Below are positions 1-10,728 of a stretch of DNA of 64,000 nucleotides, piece after piece (position 1 is the first letter of the stretch; every line of letters starts with the position of its first letter). Source of the DNA: Phialophora verrucosa. Lineage: Eukaryota > Ascomycota > Eurotiomycetes > Chaetothyriales > Herpotrichiellaceae. Position numbers and translations under genes: made by a program. Under the pieces are notes generated by a model. That model had not been told where the DNA came from. It worked only from the letters and a program-made list of their open reading frames with translations, and did no database searches. The stretch spans positions 1,054,001-1,118,000 of the forward strand of contig MSED01000005.1 of NCBI GenBank assembly GCA_002099365.1, written 5' to 3'.

Positions 1-1463
1 GGCCCATTTGTGCATTGTGAGTCGGCCTTTTGAGTTGGGCTTGGTGAAGTACCTGACGACGAGGACGCCTGCCTTATGGCGAGCCCATTGTCGATCTGGA
101 TCAGCTCAGCAGTGGGTATGTAGGCTGCGATAGCCTGTTGCAAAAATAATGAAACGAGCGACAAGAAGAGCAGCATAGCGAGGGACTGGAAGGAACGGCT
201 GGAATGAGCTGAGAAACAACGAGCGACTGAGTGCGGAATGATGAAGCAGGTGGCATCTGCGAGTCTTCAATATAAAGGGAGTAGTGGGATTGCCATGATT
301 GTGAATGTCTCCCTTGCCATGGCAAAGATCCATTCTGAAGCTGCATACTTTGCCATCGTGGGATGATCGTGGTGGAAAACGTGGTACGCGCAAGATTTCG
401 CCTGCGTGTCTTGGACCCTTACCAGGCTCTGCGGCTTGTTGTTGTACAAAAAGGGATTGCGGCATGTCGTCGGAACCACTGAGATGCAGGCATCTGCCGA
501 ACTTCATCTGGCATACCCATGTCCGGGTGCGAAGGAGTTGTGGGCTGCAAGAATAAACCGAGACAGGACGAGGGATGCAATCTCCGCACTATACGGCGGT
601 TTTTGCTTGTTTACAATCCAGCTGTGAAAAATGTCTTGAGAGCGAGAGAGGCAGGTCCAGACTGAAATGGCCAGAATCGTAGAATAGACAGAGAGCGGTG
701 GTTGAGAAGCCGTGAAGCAGTGGGATGGCACTGGTCGTCGTCTTCTTCCGTAAACGGTTTGGCCTGGAACCACCCCCCCTGCCGCCCCTGACAGCCAGCA
801 ACTTCCCGCCGCCAACAAGGGCATTGTCATTACCGCCATCCACTTCTCCCTCGCGTCATCCGGCCGGCTTTGATATCAGGCTGTGATTTCAATTGTCTAT
901 GCTCCTTGCAGCTTGGCCCGATCTCGAATTGTTCTCGCTAGCTTGATGCAGTACCTCCCCCAAATTGATGAGCCTCGTTTCTTGTTACTTTTATTGGAAC
1001 CCTCAGTCGCCCGTGTCACACGGCGCGGCAACATGCTTCGAGGCAGGACAGAACCAGACACTCGGGTTCCAGGCAGCACAACCGGCACCAACAGCAGTGG
1101 CAATGGCAGCTCGGCCGCAGCCGAGACAATCCCATTATGCGATGAAGCCTCTCAATACCCGGGGCGATCCATTCCTCGGCCTTCGAAGCCCGTGCTCATA
1201 GTCTCAATTCGGAATCTGAGATGATGTCTCAGCCCAGCTACTGCCAATACAATACTCCACGGATGCAGGGCTCTCGAGGTATTGCTGTCAAGCAGGCAAG
1301 GCATCTTGTCTCAGTCACAATAGTCCCTCTGCGAAGGGGCTGACCCTTGATTTCCGATATTATCGAGCGGACCTAGGCTTGCATTCTCTGTCCTCATATA
1401 GGACAACTGCTTTTCTCTCCAGATGGCATCCTCCATATCGCTCTTCGGTTCCGAATCACCAGA
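1..1463. other. No supported gene (left edge)
   Basis: Open frames occur on both strands but none shows a recognisable family, signal peptide or convincing exon series. A 3' end of a minus-strand gene running off the left edge cannot be excluded: a frame rich in Ser and Gln is open through the first 100 bases. The last 100 bases probably carry the promoter and leader of the secreted-protein gene that follows. Confidence 0.4.
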
Positions 1464-2902
1464 ATGTACTCTTCATCTCCCTTTGTCGTTGCTTTGCTAG
1501 CCCTCGCAGGCCGCTGTGCCGCCGACTGCCTGTCGTATGGCTATGACTTTGTGGATGGCGGAGGACCTTATTGTATCAACACGACTTCGACATCATACTT
1601 CACCTTCGGAACGGAGTTCTTTGGTAAGCTGCCAGACCGTTTAGATGCTGCTCTGTTGGCACTGACAATGACAAGGTTGCCAGCCAAGCGACGTCCAAGA
1701 TGCCGTCACACCGATTCTCATTGACCCTAATGGCGATGAGTACTTCTGCTCCGATATAGGAGTGCAACCTGATGGACAGGATATGGTGTCCATATGGTAA
1801 GGCATTGGAGACCTAGTACACGTTCCCGGCTAACGGACCCCCAGCAATGTCGCCGGAAACGAGTTGACCAAGAACAATATGTTCTCGGGAACGTGGACGG
1901 CCATCATGGAAGGCTTGACGTTTGCGTACATGCGATCATTCTCGATCATTGCAGCACCACCAGTGACGGTCACGACGACTCCCACTGCCATGTTCACGGT
2001 CACATCAACGCCTTCCACCACATTAACCTCAACCGTCACCAGTGTTTTCTCAACCACTGTTCTCCCTTCGACCGTCACCGTTCCCACAAGCACCTCAACC
2101 CGGACAATCACGACAACTCCAGCTCAGGTAACTGTATACTCGACCTCGACGATAACCCGGACACGCACCACGAGGGTTTTCTCCAAGACGATTTCTACTA
2201 CCACCGTCACCACCTCATGCCAGACTCAGACTCCCTCGAAGGATCCCGTATGTACGATTCGGCCCACCAAGGCTACCCTTGCAGCAGCCGCCGCCACAAT
2301 CAGCATCGCTCCTCGACAATGGATTCGACAGTTTAAGAGGCCAGGAACTGGCCGCAGTGGCTGGGGTAACTGGGGAGGTCACCGGCTCGCTATGCATCGA
2401 CGAGGCGATGACAGCGGCCCCGTTGATACTGGTCCAGGTACGGCTGCCCCAGTTTCGAGACACAAACACGTGCTAACAGCTACTCAGATATGTGCACCAC
2501 AACCTTTATCGACACGGCCAAGGCTGTCTCATCATACACCACTGTTACAGCATCCACGAGCACCGAGATCGACACGGAAAATGCGACAACCACCACCACA
2601 ATGTAAGTCTCGAAAAGTTGATTTTACTACTGTAGTCATCGCTAACCCTGAATGCCAGTACGCCTGCACCAGTTACGGCTTATAGTGGCAAGGCGAAGAC
2701 CACGACCACGATCACAGCACCCACGCCGACACGTACACGGACTACTCGCGCTTACGAAACTGTTTGGACGACCTCCACTGTTTGGGCAACGTAAGTTCAC
2801 TGGAATCCTCCCCGAAGCGCCCTAGCTAATGCCACACCAGAATCGTGTCCACTGTGAAGACACCGCCATCGGGCTGGGTTTGTGCTACTACAGCAGCACA
2901 CT
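1464..2902 (+). CDS. Secreted Ser/Thr-rich cell-surface protein, multi-exon
   Basis: The product starts with a signal peptide (MYSSSPFVVALLALAGRCAA) followed by a Cys-containing globular part and then long Thr/Ser/Pro-rich stretches, the composition of a heavily O-glycosylated fungal wall or secreted protein. Readable splice sites are a first exon 1464-1622 with intron 1623-1675 or so, a second short exon with donor GTAAGG near 1797 and acceptor near 1846, and a third exon to about 2247. Downstream exons are visible near 2285-2436, 2490-2605, 2659-2789 and 2842-2902, the last ending in a stop at 2900-2902. The frame of the exon around 2285-2436 does not join cleanly to the next one using consensus sites, so the 3' half is provisional. 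It resembles fungal proteins loosely annotated as LPXTG-anchor-like, but no specific function can be assigned, and no C-terminal GPI signal is apparent. Confidence 0.6.
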
Positions 2903-3149
2903 GATCGCATCATTTCCAGCGTGTAGAATATTCATGTTGTAATGCCCGCCGCAATGCGGCAAATAGAACACATTTTCCTCTGACTGAGATATTTGGCTCT
3001 TCCATGTGGTGATGGAATGTTGATTAAGTAGACCGCCTGCTCTCTCCCGGCGATCCGGTACCTGCTGCGAGAGATTGTCGAGTCCTTTGAGATTCCTCGT
3101 TTGACCAGTCATGGCTCGAAATAATGGTGTGCGCTAATGTCGTTGTCAC
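2903..3149. other. Short spacer, no gene seen
   Basis: This is the 3' flank of the secreted-protein gene and leads into a degenerate helicase fragment. Nothing else is recognisable. Confidence 0.3.
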
Positions 3150-3488
3150 ATCGTTCGCGCCAAAGCCAAGAGGCGGACATCGTGACGTCCTGTGACCGTC
3201 CGGGGTAACTTGCAAGGCGAGATAGGGTTCCTGAAGGACATGCGCAGGCTTGACGCTGCGCTGACCAGAGCTAAATCCGGCTTGATCATCGTAGGCGATC
3301 AGACGACCTTCGCAATGAAGAAGGAGAAGGACGACGTGTGTCAGGTGTGGGGTGGCGTTATGCCATCCTACACGAGGGTAAAGTTGCAGCAGCGGTCCCT
3401 CGGCGATAATGCAATCCAGTACATCTCTCTCTGCTTCACGAAACAGGCGGCGACACGACCGAAAGCAGTCGTAGCACGCAGGGCCTGA
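3150..3488 (+). pseudogene. Relic of a superfamily 1 (UPF1/NAM7-like) helicase C-terminal domain
   Basis: A frame open from 3192 to 3488 reads GEIGFLKDMRRLDAALTRAK and then SGLIIVGDQ, the region around motifs V-VI of SF1 helicases of the UPF1/SEN1/NAM7 type. The Arg of the ALTRAK motif, which contacts nucleotide, is present. Just upstream, in another frame ending at a TAA near 3210, the bases read SQEADIVTSC, matching the preceding QGxExDIVIxSC motif. The two motifs are thus split by a frameshift and a stop. No start, walker motif or upstream helicase core was found. I read this as a decayed fragment of a helicase gene or of a mobile element carrying one. It lies between two intact genes. Confidence 0.65.
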
Positions 3489-4206
3489 CGCGGGAGCTCA
3501 GTTGTCATACAGCGATTCCGCCGATCGATTTACCGGGCGATTCTGATCGCGTCCAGATTCGAGATACGCCGGCGTAGCAGTGCGTTGCCATGAACGGCTG
3601 GCCATTGCTCGCTCACGTGCAGTGCCAAGTATGGCGGTCGGAACTGCTGCTACGTTCCCTAGAAGCACTACTTACGCTGCTTCTTGCTCTTGGGGATAGA
3701 GCCGGGCACGGCTGTTGCCAGGTGTAGAGCCCTCGCCTATGTATACGGCTGGAACGGGATTCCCGAGCACGAACGCTGTTCGAGCGGACCAATCAGCGCA
3801 CGGTGGGCCCTTCTCAGCCAATAGGAGCAATGCCGCGGTGCAATCGGAGGGACGATTCCTCCGTGTCTGCTGGAGTTCTCCCGCCTTTAATGCCTCCAGC
3901 CTGCAACGATTGACATTGTCGTGCCTCTCAGCCTCTTTTCACCGTAGATGCCTTAGCCGTTCACAGTATCATGAATCACACCGTCGCTGCAACCTGGCAG
4001 TTTCGGGTGCGCGGGATTTGCGCAGTCATGGAAGGGAGTATCTTGTCTGTTCTGTATAAAGATTGTGGGTGACCCGGATCGCTGTGGCTCTTTTACTAAA
4101 ATCCAGGATCACATCCATCAACACACATACAAGCACACACAACGTAGCAGCATTCGCGACAGACCAGCCAACACACAGGCAACGAACGCTTCGATCCATC
4201 CAAACC
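3489..4206. other. Intergenic region upstream of the NmrA-like gene
   Basis: No gene is supported. It includes a TATA-like element near 4055 and a leader rich in A and C immediately before the downstream start codon. Confidence 0.4.
4055..4061 (+). promoter_or_regulatory. TATA-like box of the NmrA-like gene
   Basis: TATAAAG lies about 150 bp before the chosen ATG at 4207, followed by an A/C-rich leader. Position and orientation fit a core promoter, but nothing else confirms it. Confidence 0.35.
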
Positions 4207-5058
4207 ATGTCCTCCCCAACCGTCGCGTTCTTCGGCGCAACCGGCGGCGTCGCCAACGGCATCCTCATCCACACGCTCCTCGCAGGGCACCAGGCCATCG
4301 CGCTCGTCCGCACGCCCCAAAAGCTGCGTGACCAGCTCCTCCGCCAGGATCTCGCGCCCTCCCTCCTCGACAACCTCACCATCGTGCAAGGCAACGCCCT
4401 GGACGTCGCGGCCGTGAAGCGCGCCCTCACGGTGCGGGGCCCCTCGCACGCCCTCCCCAGCGTCATTGTGACGGGCCTGGGCGGCGCACCGGCGTTCAAG
4501 TTCCAATGGCTGCGGCCCTTCCAGTTCGCGACGCTGGACAACCCGCACATTTGCGAGACCGCGGCCGCGACCCTCACGACGGCGTTGCGCGAGATATATG
4601 CCGAAGGTGGAGGTGCGTCGGCGCCACCGGCGCCGTCCCGACCTCTCCTGACGTTCATCTCCACGACGGGCATCTCCAGAGGCCCCGAGGACGTGCCGTT
4701 TTGGATCCGCTTCCTATATCATCAGATGCTCGCGATTCCGCACGTGGACAAGAGGGGGATGGAGGACGTTTATCGCGCGCATGCCGATCCGCAGGCCACG
4801 GACGAGCAGAATCGGTTGTTCCGCGCCATTGTGGGTGTCAGGCCGACGTTGTTGAAGCCGTTCGACAATTCCCCGGCCGATTATCGAGACGTTACGGGTC
4901 TGGAGAAGATTCGGGCGGGCACGGAGCAGAAGCCCGCGCTGGGGTATAGCATCAAGAGGGGCGATGTTTCGCAGTGGGTGTGGGAATATGTCGTGAAAGA
5001 GGCTGTGGAGGGAAGGACGGGCAAGTGGGAGGGTGAGATGGTGAGCCTTACAAGTTAG
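4207..5058 (+). CDS. NAD(P)-binding Rossmann-fold (NmrA-like) protein
   Basis: The intronless gene encodes 283 residues. It begins MSSPTVAFFGATGG, a beta strand followed by the dinucleotide-binding loop of extended short-chain dehydrogenases and NmrA-like proteins, with Ala in place of the last Gly of a GxxGxxG pattern. A NALDVAAVKRAL segment near residues 63-74 matches the D-V position that contacts adenine in this fold. An in-frame frame extends upstream to 4063, but the ATG at 4207 has a good context (aaacc before ATG) and places the nucleotide-binding strand at the N terminus, as is usual. Substrate is unknown; it may be a redox-sensing regulator or a reductase. Its GC-rich, strongly biased codons produce long antisense open frames. 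Confidence 0.8.
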   Translation: MSSPTVAFFGATGGVANGILIHTLLAGHQAIALVRTPQKLRDQLLRQDLAPSLLDNLTIVQGNALDVAAVKRALTVRGPSHALPSVIVTGLGGAPAFKFQWLRPFQFATLDNPHICETAAATLTTALREIYAEGGGASAPPAPSRPLLTFISTTGISRGPEDVPFWIRFLYHQMLAIPHVDKRGMEDVYRAHADPQATDEQNRLFRAIVGVRPTLLKPFDNSPADYRDVTGLEKIRAGTEQKPALGYSIKRGDVSQWVWEYVVKEAVEGRTGKWEGEMVSLTS

Positions 5059-5480
5059 ATTGACTCGACCGGAGGATGGGATGGGTGTGATGCGAGCGCG
5101 GTATCGGAAATGAATTGGTTTACTTCCAACATGATTTATTTAGCAGAGGGAGCGGATTTCCAGTTCAGTTCATCATCGTTTCTTCTCTATTAGCTGGGCA
5201 GAGCCATCGGGACGGTATCGGGGTATGGGTATCGTCGTAAGAAAGGACTATTGATACAAGGGTACTAAGTAGTATGCAAAGCATAAAAGTGATGGCCCGC
5301 TCTTCCTCCCTGCCGCAGCTTCCTCACCCTTCTCGACGAAAGAGGCACCGGTGCTGTCTATCCAATACTTCTTGTCGCGGGTGGGTTTCTCCTCGTCAAA
5401 AAGCCTTCCACGTCAACTCCGGGTCGGATTTTTGGCGGTGCCCGAGGACACCATCCGTGGTGCATGAGTGAATCCACCGA
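5059..5480. other. Convergent 3' spacer
   Basis: This is the shared 3' region of the plus-strand NmrA-like gene and the minus-strand small acylated protein. No additional gene is supported. Confidence 0.4.
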
Positions 5481-5765
5481 CTAGATTCTACTCGTTGTAT
5501 GATGAGTACGCGTACGCGTTGATCGGTGTGTCCGTGCGCGACGGCCGCAGGTGAGGCAAGAGATGATGATGTCGAAGAGCGAGACGATGCCGTTGATGAT
5601 GGCTGTGAGGATCGAGCCGATGCCATTGACAATGGCCATCAGTACGGAACCGATGGTTCGGCAGATGGATTCGAACTGTGAGAATGTGTTAGCATGTGAG
5701 GTCTAGCACAATGCGAGAGGCAGGTGAGGGCCAAGGGGACATACACAAGAGACGACGGCACCCAT
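5481..5765 (-). CDS. Tiny predicted N-myristoylated, hydrophobic protein (71 aa)
   Basis: Two exons (5765-5745 and 5675-5481) flank a 69-bp intron with donor GTATGT and acceptor CACAG. The product begins MGAVVSC: Gly2 with small residues after it fits N-myristoylation and Cys7 could be palmitoylated. It continues as a regular Ile/Gly-rich amphipathic or membrane-associating stretch (AIVNGIGSIL, AIINGIVSLF), then a CLTC pair and a short basic tail. I recognise this as a type of short peptide found in many Pezizomycotina, always of unknown function. The 21-bp first exon and short length mean automatic gene callers may miss it. It probably sits on the cytosolic face of a membrane; that is inference from the acylation signal and the hydrophobic repeat. 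Confidence 0.75.
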
Positions 5766-6707
5766 TGTGATTGTGATTTGGACGTTATGAGGTTGTTTTG
5801 TTTGTTGGTTATGGTTATGTTCGTGTCTGTGTAGAGGGGGGGAAGCTCTGATTGTGGTGTCTTGGGTATGAAATAAATGGTTGGGCAGAAGGGTGAACGG
5901 GCAGTATTTGTATGTCTTGAGGTTGTCTAGAAGATTCAGAGGTCGGGGTGGGGAATGCGAAGTGAAGGCACGGGAAAAGGTTCGTGCTGTCCTTTGTATC
6001 ACTTGCCTGACGCCATCGTCATCGCAGCTGCCCACGCACGCGCACACACCTCACCTCTGCTTCTTTCGCCTAGCACTAATTCTAACCATACTCAGCCTTA
6101 GAGGCTTTGATCCAAACCTCATGGTCTCCTTATCCACCAATACGAGCGTGGTGGGCACGTATCAAGGAAATGCGCATGACGTCGGTGTTGGCCCTGGTGA
6201 TCTCAAAGGGCCAGGAATGTCGAATCATTCTGGGTAGCGAGGCTGACCAACCTCACCTGGCCAACCGATAACTTTGCGCCAGCCATGGTGAAATGCCATT
6301 CTGACGGTGCCGTTACGCTAATTCTGGGACTGCAAACAGCCCTTTCGCAATCGCAGGAGCCGGAAAGGGCAAGGATCTCACCAAGGAACCAGTGAGACGT
6401 CAAGTTGGTGTCCGGTTTGGGAACAAAAACTTGGAAGAGCGGCGGGTCAAGGTGTCGCCCCGACGTCATCTGCTGATCTGTGCGTCCTGTTGCGCCGACT
6501 TATCCTTGTCGATCATCGGAGACTGCTGTGGCGCTTGTGGCGTTTGGCCAGGATCTCGATCTGGGAGAAGTGCGCTTTGAGCGCAGGTGTGGCTGTCTGT
6601 GGCTGGAAGTATTGAGCCGCATGCGGTGCCTGGAAACTGGAGGTGGCGGTGCAGTGAGTTTTCTCCAATGCCAACAAGATCCGCGGTGCACTGAACCGCC
6701 ATGTGAG
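5766..6707. other. Divergent intergenic region
   Basis: This lies between the starts of the minus-strand acylated-peptide gene and the plus-strand aldehyde dehydrogenase gene. It should hold both promoters. No gene or distinctive element is recognised. Confidence 0.4.
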
Positions 6708-8648
6708 ATGGAAGCCGTGCTGAGGAGATGGTCCAGTGAAGGGCTGACGATCACGGTCTTGCTCTACTCGGCCCTAGTCGCCATTGTACTGGCTGTTGTC
6801 TTCGGCCGCTTTCTGTCTGCGCAGGATGAGACTGCGATCCGTTTTCCGGACGGTTTGGTAAGGGGAGTTTCTCCCTCCCTATGGCTGCGCAATAGCTCTG
6901 TCTGCTCAAGCAATGGCAGAGACGACAATATCAAAGATGTTCAAAAGGAGGAGGTACGTTTGTATATGGCGAACACAAACAACTTCCGCTTACGATGAGC
7001 CCAGGTCTGGAATGGTCGAATCTACCCGCGTTCTCCAGCAGACGGTCATCGCCTAGGAGATCCCATCGATCCGGCAGACGCGTGTCAAATCGACGCCGTC
7101 ATCTCGGCTGCCGAGAAAGCGCAGAAGATATGGTCCCAGACCAGCTTCTCCCAGCGACGACGCGTTCTTCGCACACTTCTGAGATACATCATCGACTATC
7201 AAGAGGAGATCGTGACAGCATGCTGTCGCGACTCTGGGAAGACTAAGATTGATGCTTGCTTCGGCGAGATACTTGTCACAGTTGAGAAGCTGCAATGGAC
7301 AATTAAGCACGGTGAAAAGGCCTTGCGCCGATCACAACGACCCACAAATCTCCTCATGTCCTACAAATCCAATTCTGTCATCTACGAACCCCTGGGTGTG
7401 GTCGCGGCGTGTGTAAGCTGGAATTACCCTTTCCACAACTTCATCTCGCCTGTCATTTCAGCCTTGTTCTCGGGAAACGCGATCGTGGTGAAGCCGAGTG
7501 AACAGACCTGCTGGAGCACGAGCTACTTTTTGGGCATTATCCAAGAAGCCTTGCGCTTGTGTGGCCACGATCCAGAACTGGTCCAGAACATCATCTGTCT
7601 GCCAGATGTTGCGGATCATCTCACCAGTCACCCCGGGATCAGCCACATCACTTTTATAGGCAGCAGAGAAGTTGCCCATAAGGTATGTGCGTCTGCAGCT
7701 AAGGCATTGACCCCGGTCACCGTCGAGCTCGGTGGAAAAGATCCCGCCATTATACTCGACGACTCCAATACGGTCAGAAGTATTGACGATGTCGTGTCCA
7801 TCGTCATGCGTGGAGTTTTCCAATCTGCTGGGCAGAATTGTATTGGCATCGAGCGTGTCATCGCACTACCGCATGTCCATGAGAAGCTCCTTGCTCAGGT
7901 TCTACTAAAAATCAAGCTCCTCAAACTGGGCTCGGTGCTCGACTCGCCTGCTGACAACCCACCAGACATGGGTGCCATGGTTTCCTCTCGCAGTTTCCTT
8001 CGTCTCGAGAAGCTCATAGCTTCAGCTGTTGCTCAGGGCGCCACACTCCATTGTGGTGGACAACAGTATCATCACCCGGAATACCCCGATGGGACGTACT
8101 TCGCACCAACACTCCTCAGCAATGTCACATCAGACATGGAGATCGCGCAAACGGAACTCTTCGCTCCCGTCTTTCTGCTCATGAAAGCACAAGACGTCGA
8201 TGACGCCATTCGCATTGCGAACTCCACGTCCTACGCTTTGGGCGCCGGCGTCTTCGGTCATAATCAGACCGATATTGATAAATGCGTCAGAGGCATCAAA
8301 GCGGGAATGGTCGCAGTCAACGACTTTGGCGCCTACTACGCTACATCTCTACCTTTTGGCGGAGTCAAGGGTTCAGGATACGGGCGATTCGGAGGAGAAG
8401 AAGGACTCCGGGCCTTGTGTAATGTCAAAGCTGTCTGTGAAGACGCTTGGTGGGCAAGAGTACTAGGGATCAAGACCAGAATTCCGCCGAAGTTGCAGTA
8501 TCCCGTGAGTCGGCACGGATGGGAGGTTTGTAGAGGCGTGATAGGCACCGGGTACGCGCAGACCTTGAGTCTAACCGAATGGACAGGATCGGTCCTGGGG
8601 CTTTTGAGTGCGTTGATGCGGTCTGAGGGTGTTTCGAAGCGCGAATGA
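6708..8648 (+). CDS. MSC7: Membrane-anchored aldehyde dehydrogenase, MSC7-like
   Basis: Two exons (6708-6953 and 7005-8648) with a 51-bp intron (donor GTACGT, acceptor CCCAG) give 629 residues, close to the 644 of yeast Msc7. Residues about 12-34 form an N-terminal transmembrane segment, followed by the ALDH fold. Visible landmarks are the Asn-containing WNYPFHN motif, the VELGGKDP motif with general-base Glu323 and the SAGQNC motif with nucleophile Cys361. Near the end are LPFGG and SGYGRFGG motifs typical of the family. Msc7 was named from a meiotic sister-chromatid recombination screen, but its substrate is not established; by family it should oxidise an aldehyde to an acid with NAD(P)+. 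Orthology is judged from the N-terminal anchor, overall length and motif wording. Confidence 0.88.
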
Positions 8649-9173
8649 GGTTGAAGGAGCAATGCGGCCCTCTGTGCGAATGCACGCAAGCAGTCAACAT
8701 CCGATGTACTCGACATGTGTATAGCATCAGCGAGTAGGAACGTTTTGACTTTCTGTTCAACAACACCCAAGCACAGCTGCGGAGCTGATATCAATGACCA
8801 TCTCTAGGGAGAGAAGATACTGTAGATGTGCAACGAGTGATCAACGCCCCCTACCCTCCCTATCCCTGTCCGTAGAGTGTTCCCTTCCCTGATGGGAATT
8901 TACTACCCTCCCAGGATTAACCCCTTGTCGTCGCCATGGCGATAGTATAGGACCCCTATTGTGTAGATATTTAAGCTTAGCTTGTCGTGTAGAGGCCAGA
9001 TTCATGTTCATGATTACTCTCGTTACGGATCTACCTGCCTACCTGCCTACTCTTCCTTTATGTGCGTCTATCCCCTTTGATCTAGACGGTTTTGTGCACA
9101 GGAATAGGTCATTATCACAGTATCCAAAAGCTGGTGTTTGTTGTTTGTATGACGTTGAGCCATGCAGGTCAGG
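8649..9173. other. Convergent 3' spacer
   Basis: This is the 3' region shared by the aldehyde dehydrogenase and zinc transporter genes. No gene is supported. Confidence 0.4.
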
Positions 9174-10492
9174 TCACGACCATGAGATTCCCAGCATGAT
9201 TGCCGCGCCTAAGAACATGGCCCCGAACTGGAGAGCCGTCTTTTGCAACTCTTCCCCTTTATGCGGTCCTGTCTCTAATAACTCCGGAATCACAGCTACT
9301 GTGCCGACGTACAGGAATGTGCCTGCCGTGAAAGGGAGCAACATGTCTCCCCAGCTGAGACTCGTTCCCCAAATACCTTTGACCACGCCGTCTGTAGCGT
9401 CACCGGCTGAGGAGCCACCGAACTCCTGCACGAAGATGCCGATGCCTGTGCCCAAGAACGCGCCGACAGCGGTCACAAACTGCGCGCCCATGGCTTTTCG
9501 CTTCGAAAAGCCGGATTGGATGAGGAGGGCAAAGTCACCTACTTCGTGCGGAATTTCGTGGAAGAACACGGCCATGGTCGTTGTAGCGCCGAGAGCGGGA
9601 GAGGCGTAGAAGGATGAGGAGAGGGCGAGACCGTCGGTTATGTTGTGCGTGAAATCGGCGATGAGGTTGAGGAGGCCGGCGAGCTTAACGGACGGGTTTT
9701 GAGGGGTGGTACCCGATGGAAGGGGGGAAGTTGTACCTGGAGTAGAGGAGGCGGGCTTGCGCTGTTTGAGTTCACCGTTCACTGCTGCTACAGCAGTTGT
9801 TGTTGAGGATGTGGTTGTCGCTGGAGTGGCACTGTGGGCGCGGTCTTTCTCTTCTACATGCGAGTGACTGTGTCCCTCCCCTCCCGTGGCAATGCGCAAT
9901 GCTTTGTCCATGGCCATGAACGTCACTAACCCAACGATGATCCCGACTCCAAGGAGGAGGTTTCTGTTCGGCTCGACAATGACGAACTTGACTCGGTCGT
10001 GCTCGTCTTCACCAAGAAAGATTTCTGGGAGAAGGTGAAAAAGGGTGTCTCCTAAGAGACCTCCTACTGCGAATGCCACCATGATGCTTAACGATGAGGG
10101 GTCGATATTGGGGGGACATAATGCCAGCAGAAAGTTTGGAGGGCCCGAGATGTATGCTGTTGCCAAGAGGGCGTTGATGGCTGGTGAGGACGAGGGGAAC
10201 AGGTAGGCGAAGAGTTGGGTTGTCAACGAGGCTTGACTCGGTTGCGTCTTGACTTTGTGCTCGTTCAAAGTCTGTACGAAGGGGCATTGCTATTGCCAGC
10301 CTGAGTTGGAGTTCAAATGGAGGATGGGCTGATCCAACTTACCTGGAGATTCTCCTCGATCTCCCCCGGTGTCAGCAAGCCAACATCCTTTGCAACCACT
10401 GCCTCCGCACAGACTGTCACTACAAGGCCAAGTAATAGTGCACATGATGCATATCTCCGCAGTTTTCCTGCGACCAGAGCTGGGAAACCCAT
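9174..10492 (-). CDS. YKE4: ZIP-family zinc transporter, YKE4/KE4 (SLC39A7) type
   Basis: Two exons (10492-10343 and 10271-9174) surround a 71-bp intron with donor GTAAGT, giving 415 residues. The chosen ATG gives a signal sequence (basic start, then a hydrophobic core ending near CAEAVVA); an in-frame ATG at 10558 is an alternative and would add 22 residues. The ZIP metal-site motifs are HNITDGLA in one helix and HEIPHEVGDFA in the next, both intact. A HSHSH cluster lies in the long cytosolic loop between helices, followed by a Thr/Ser-rich insert. KE4-type ZIPs move zinc from the ER or secretory lumen into the cytosol. The start faces NOP16 across 236 bp, suggesting a shared promoter region. 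Confidence 0.88.
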
Positions 10493-10728
10493 TGTTGCTA
10501 CTAGTTGCCCTTGATCGCTAGCAGCACGCGACAATTCGAAAGGGTGTTGAAAGGACATCGCAGTCCTGTCAACATTCAGGGGGCCGGCGTTATCGATAAC
10601 CGGCTAATCTTCGGCTAGATGTTCGCTTCTTGCAAGCCGCAGCTGCGCAGCGGAGGTTTTCGTTGTCTGGTGGCTTTCGAAGGATATCTTCTACGACAAC
10701 CTCTGGAAAACGTTGTACATCCTCAAAG
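10493..10728. promoter_or_regulatory. Bidirectional promoter region, YKE4 / NOP16
   Basis: Only 236 bp separate the two divergent start codons, so both core promoters must lie here or extend into the genes. No clear TATA box is seen in either direction. Confidence 0.45.

Noticed and set aside
4026..4673. 215-codon minus-strand frame over the NmrA-like gene
   Set aside because: It is antisense to a gene with clear Rossmann-fold wording and arises from GC-rich codons; its translation is Arg/Ala/Gly-rich with no family.
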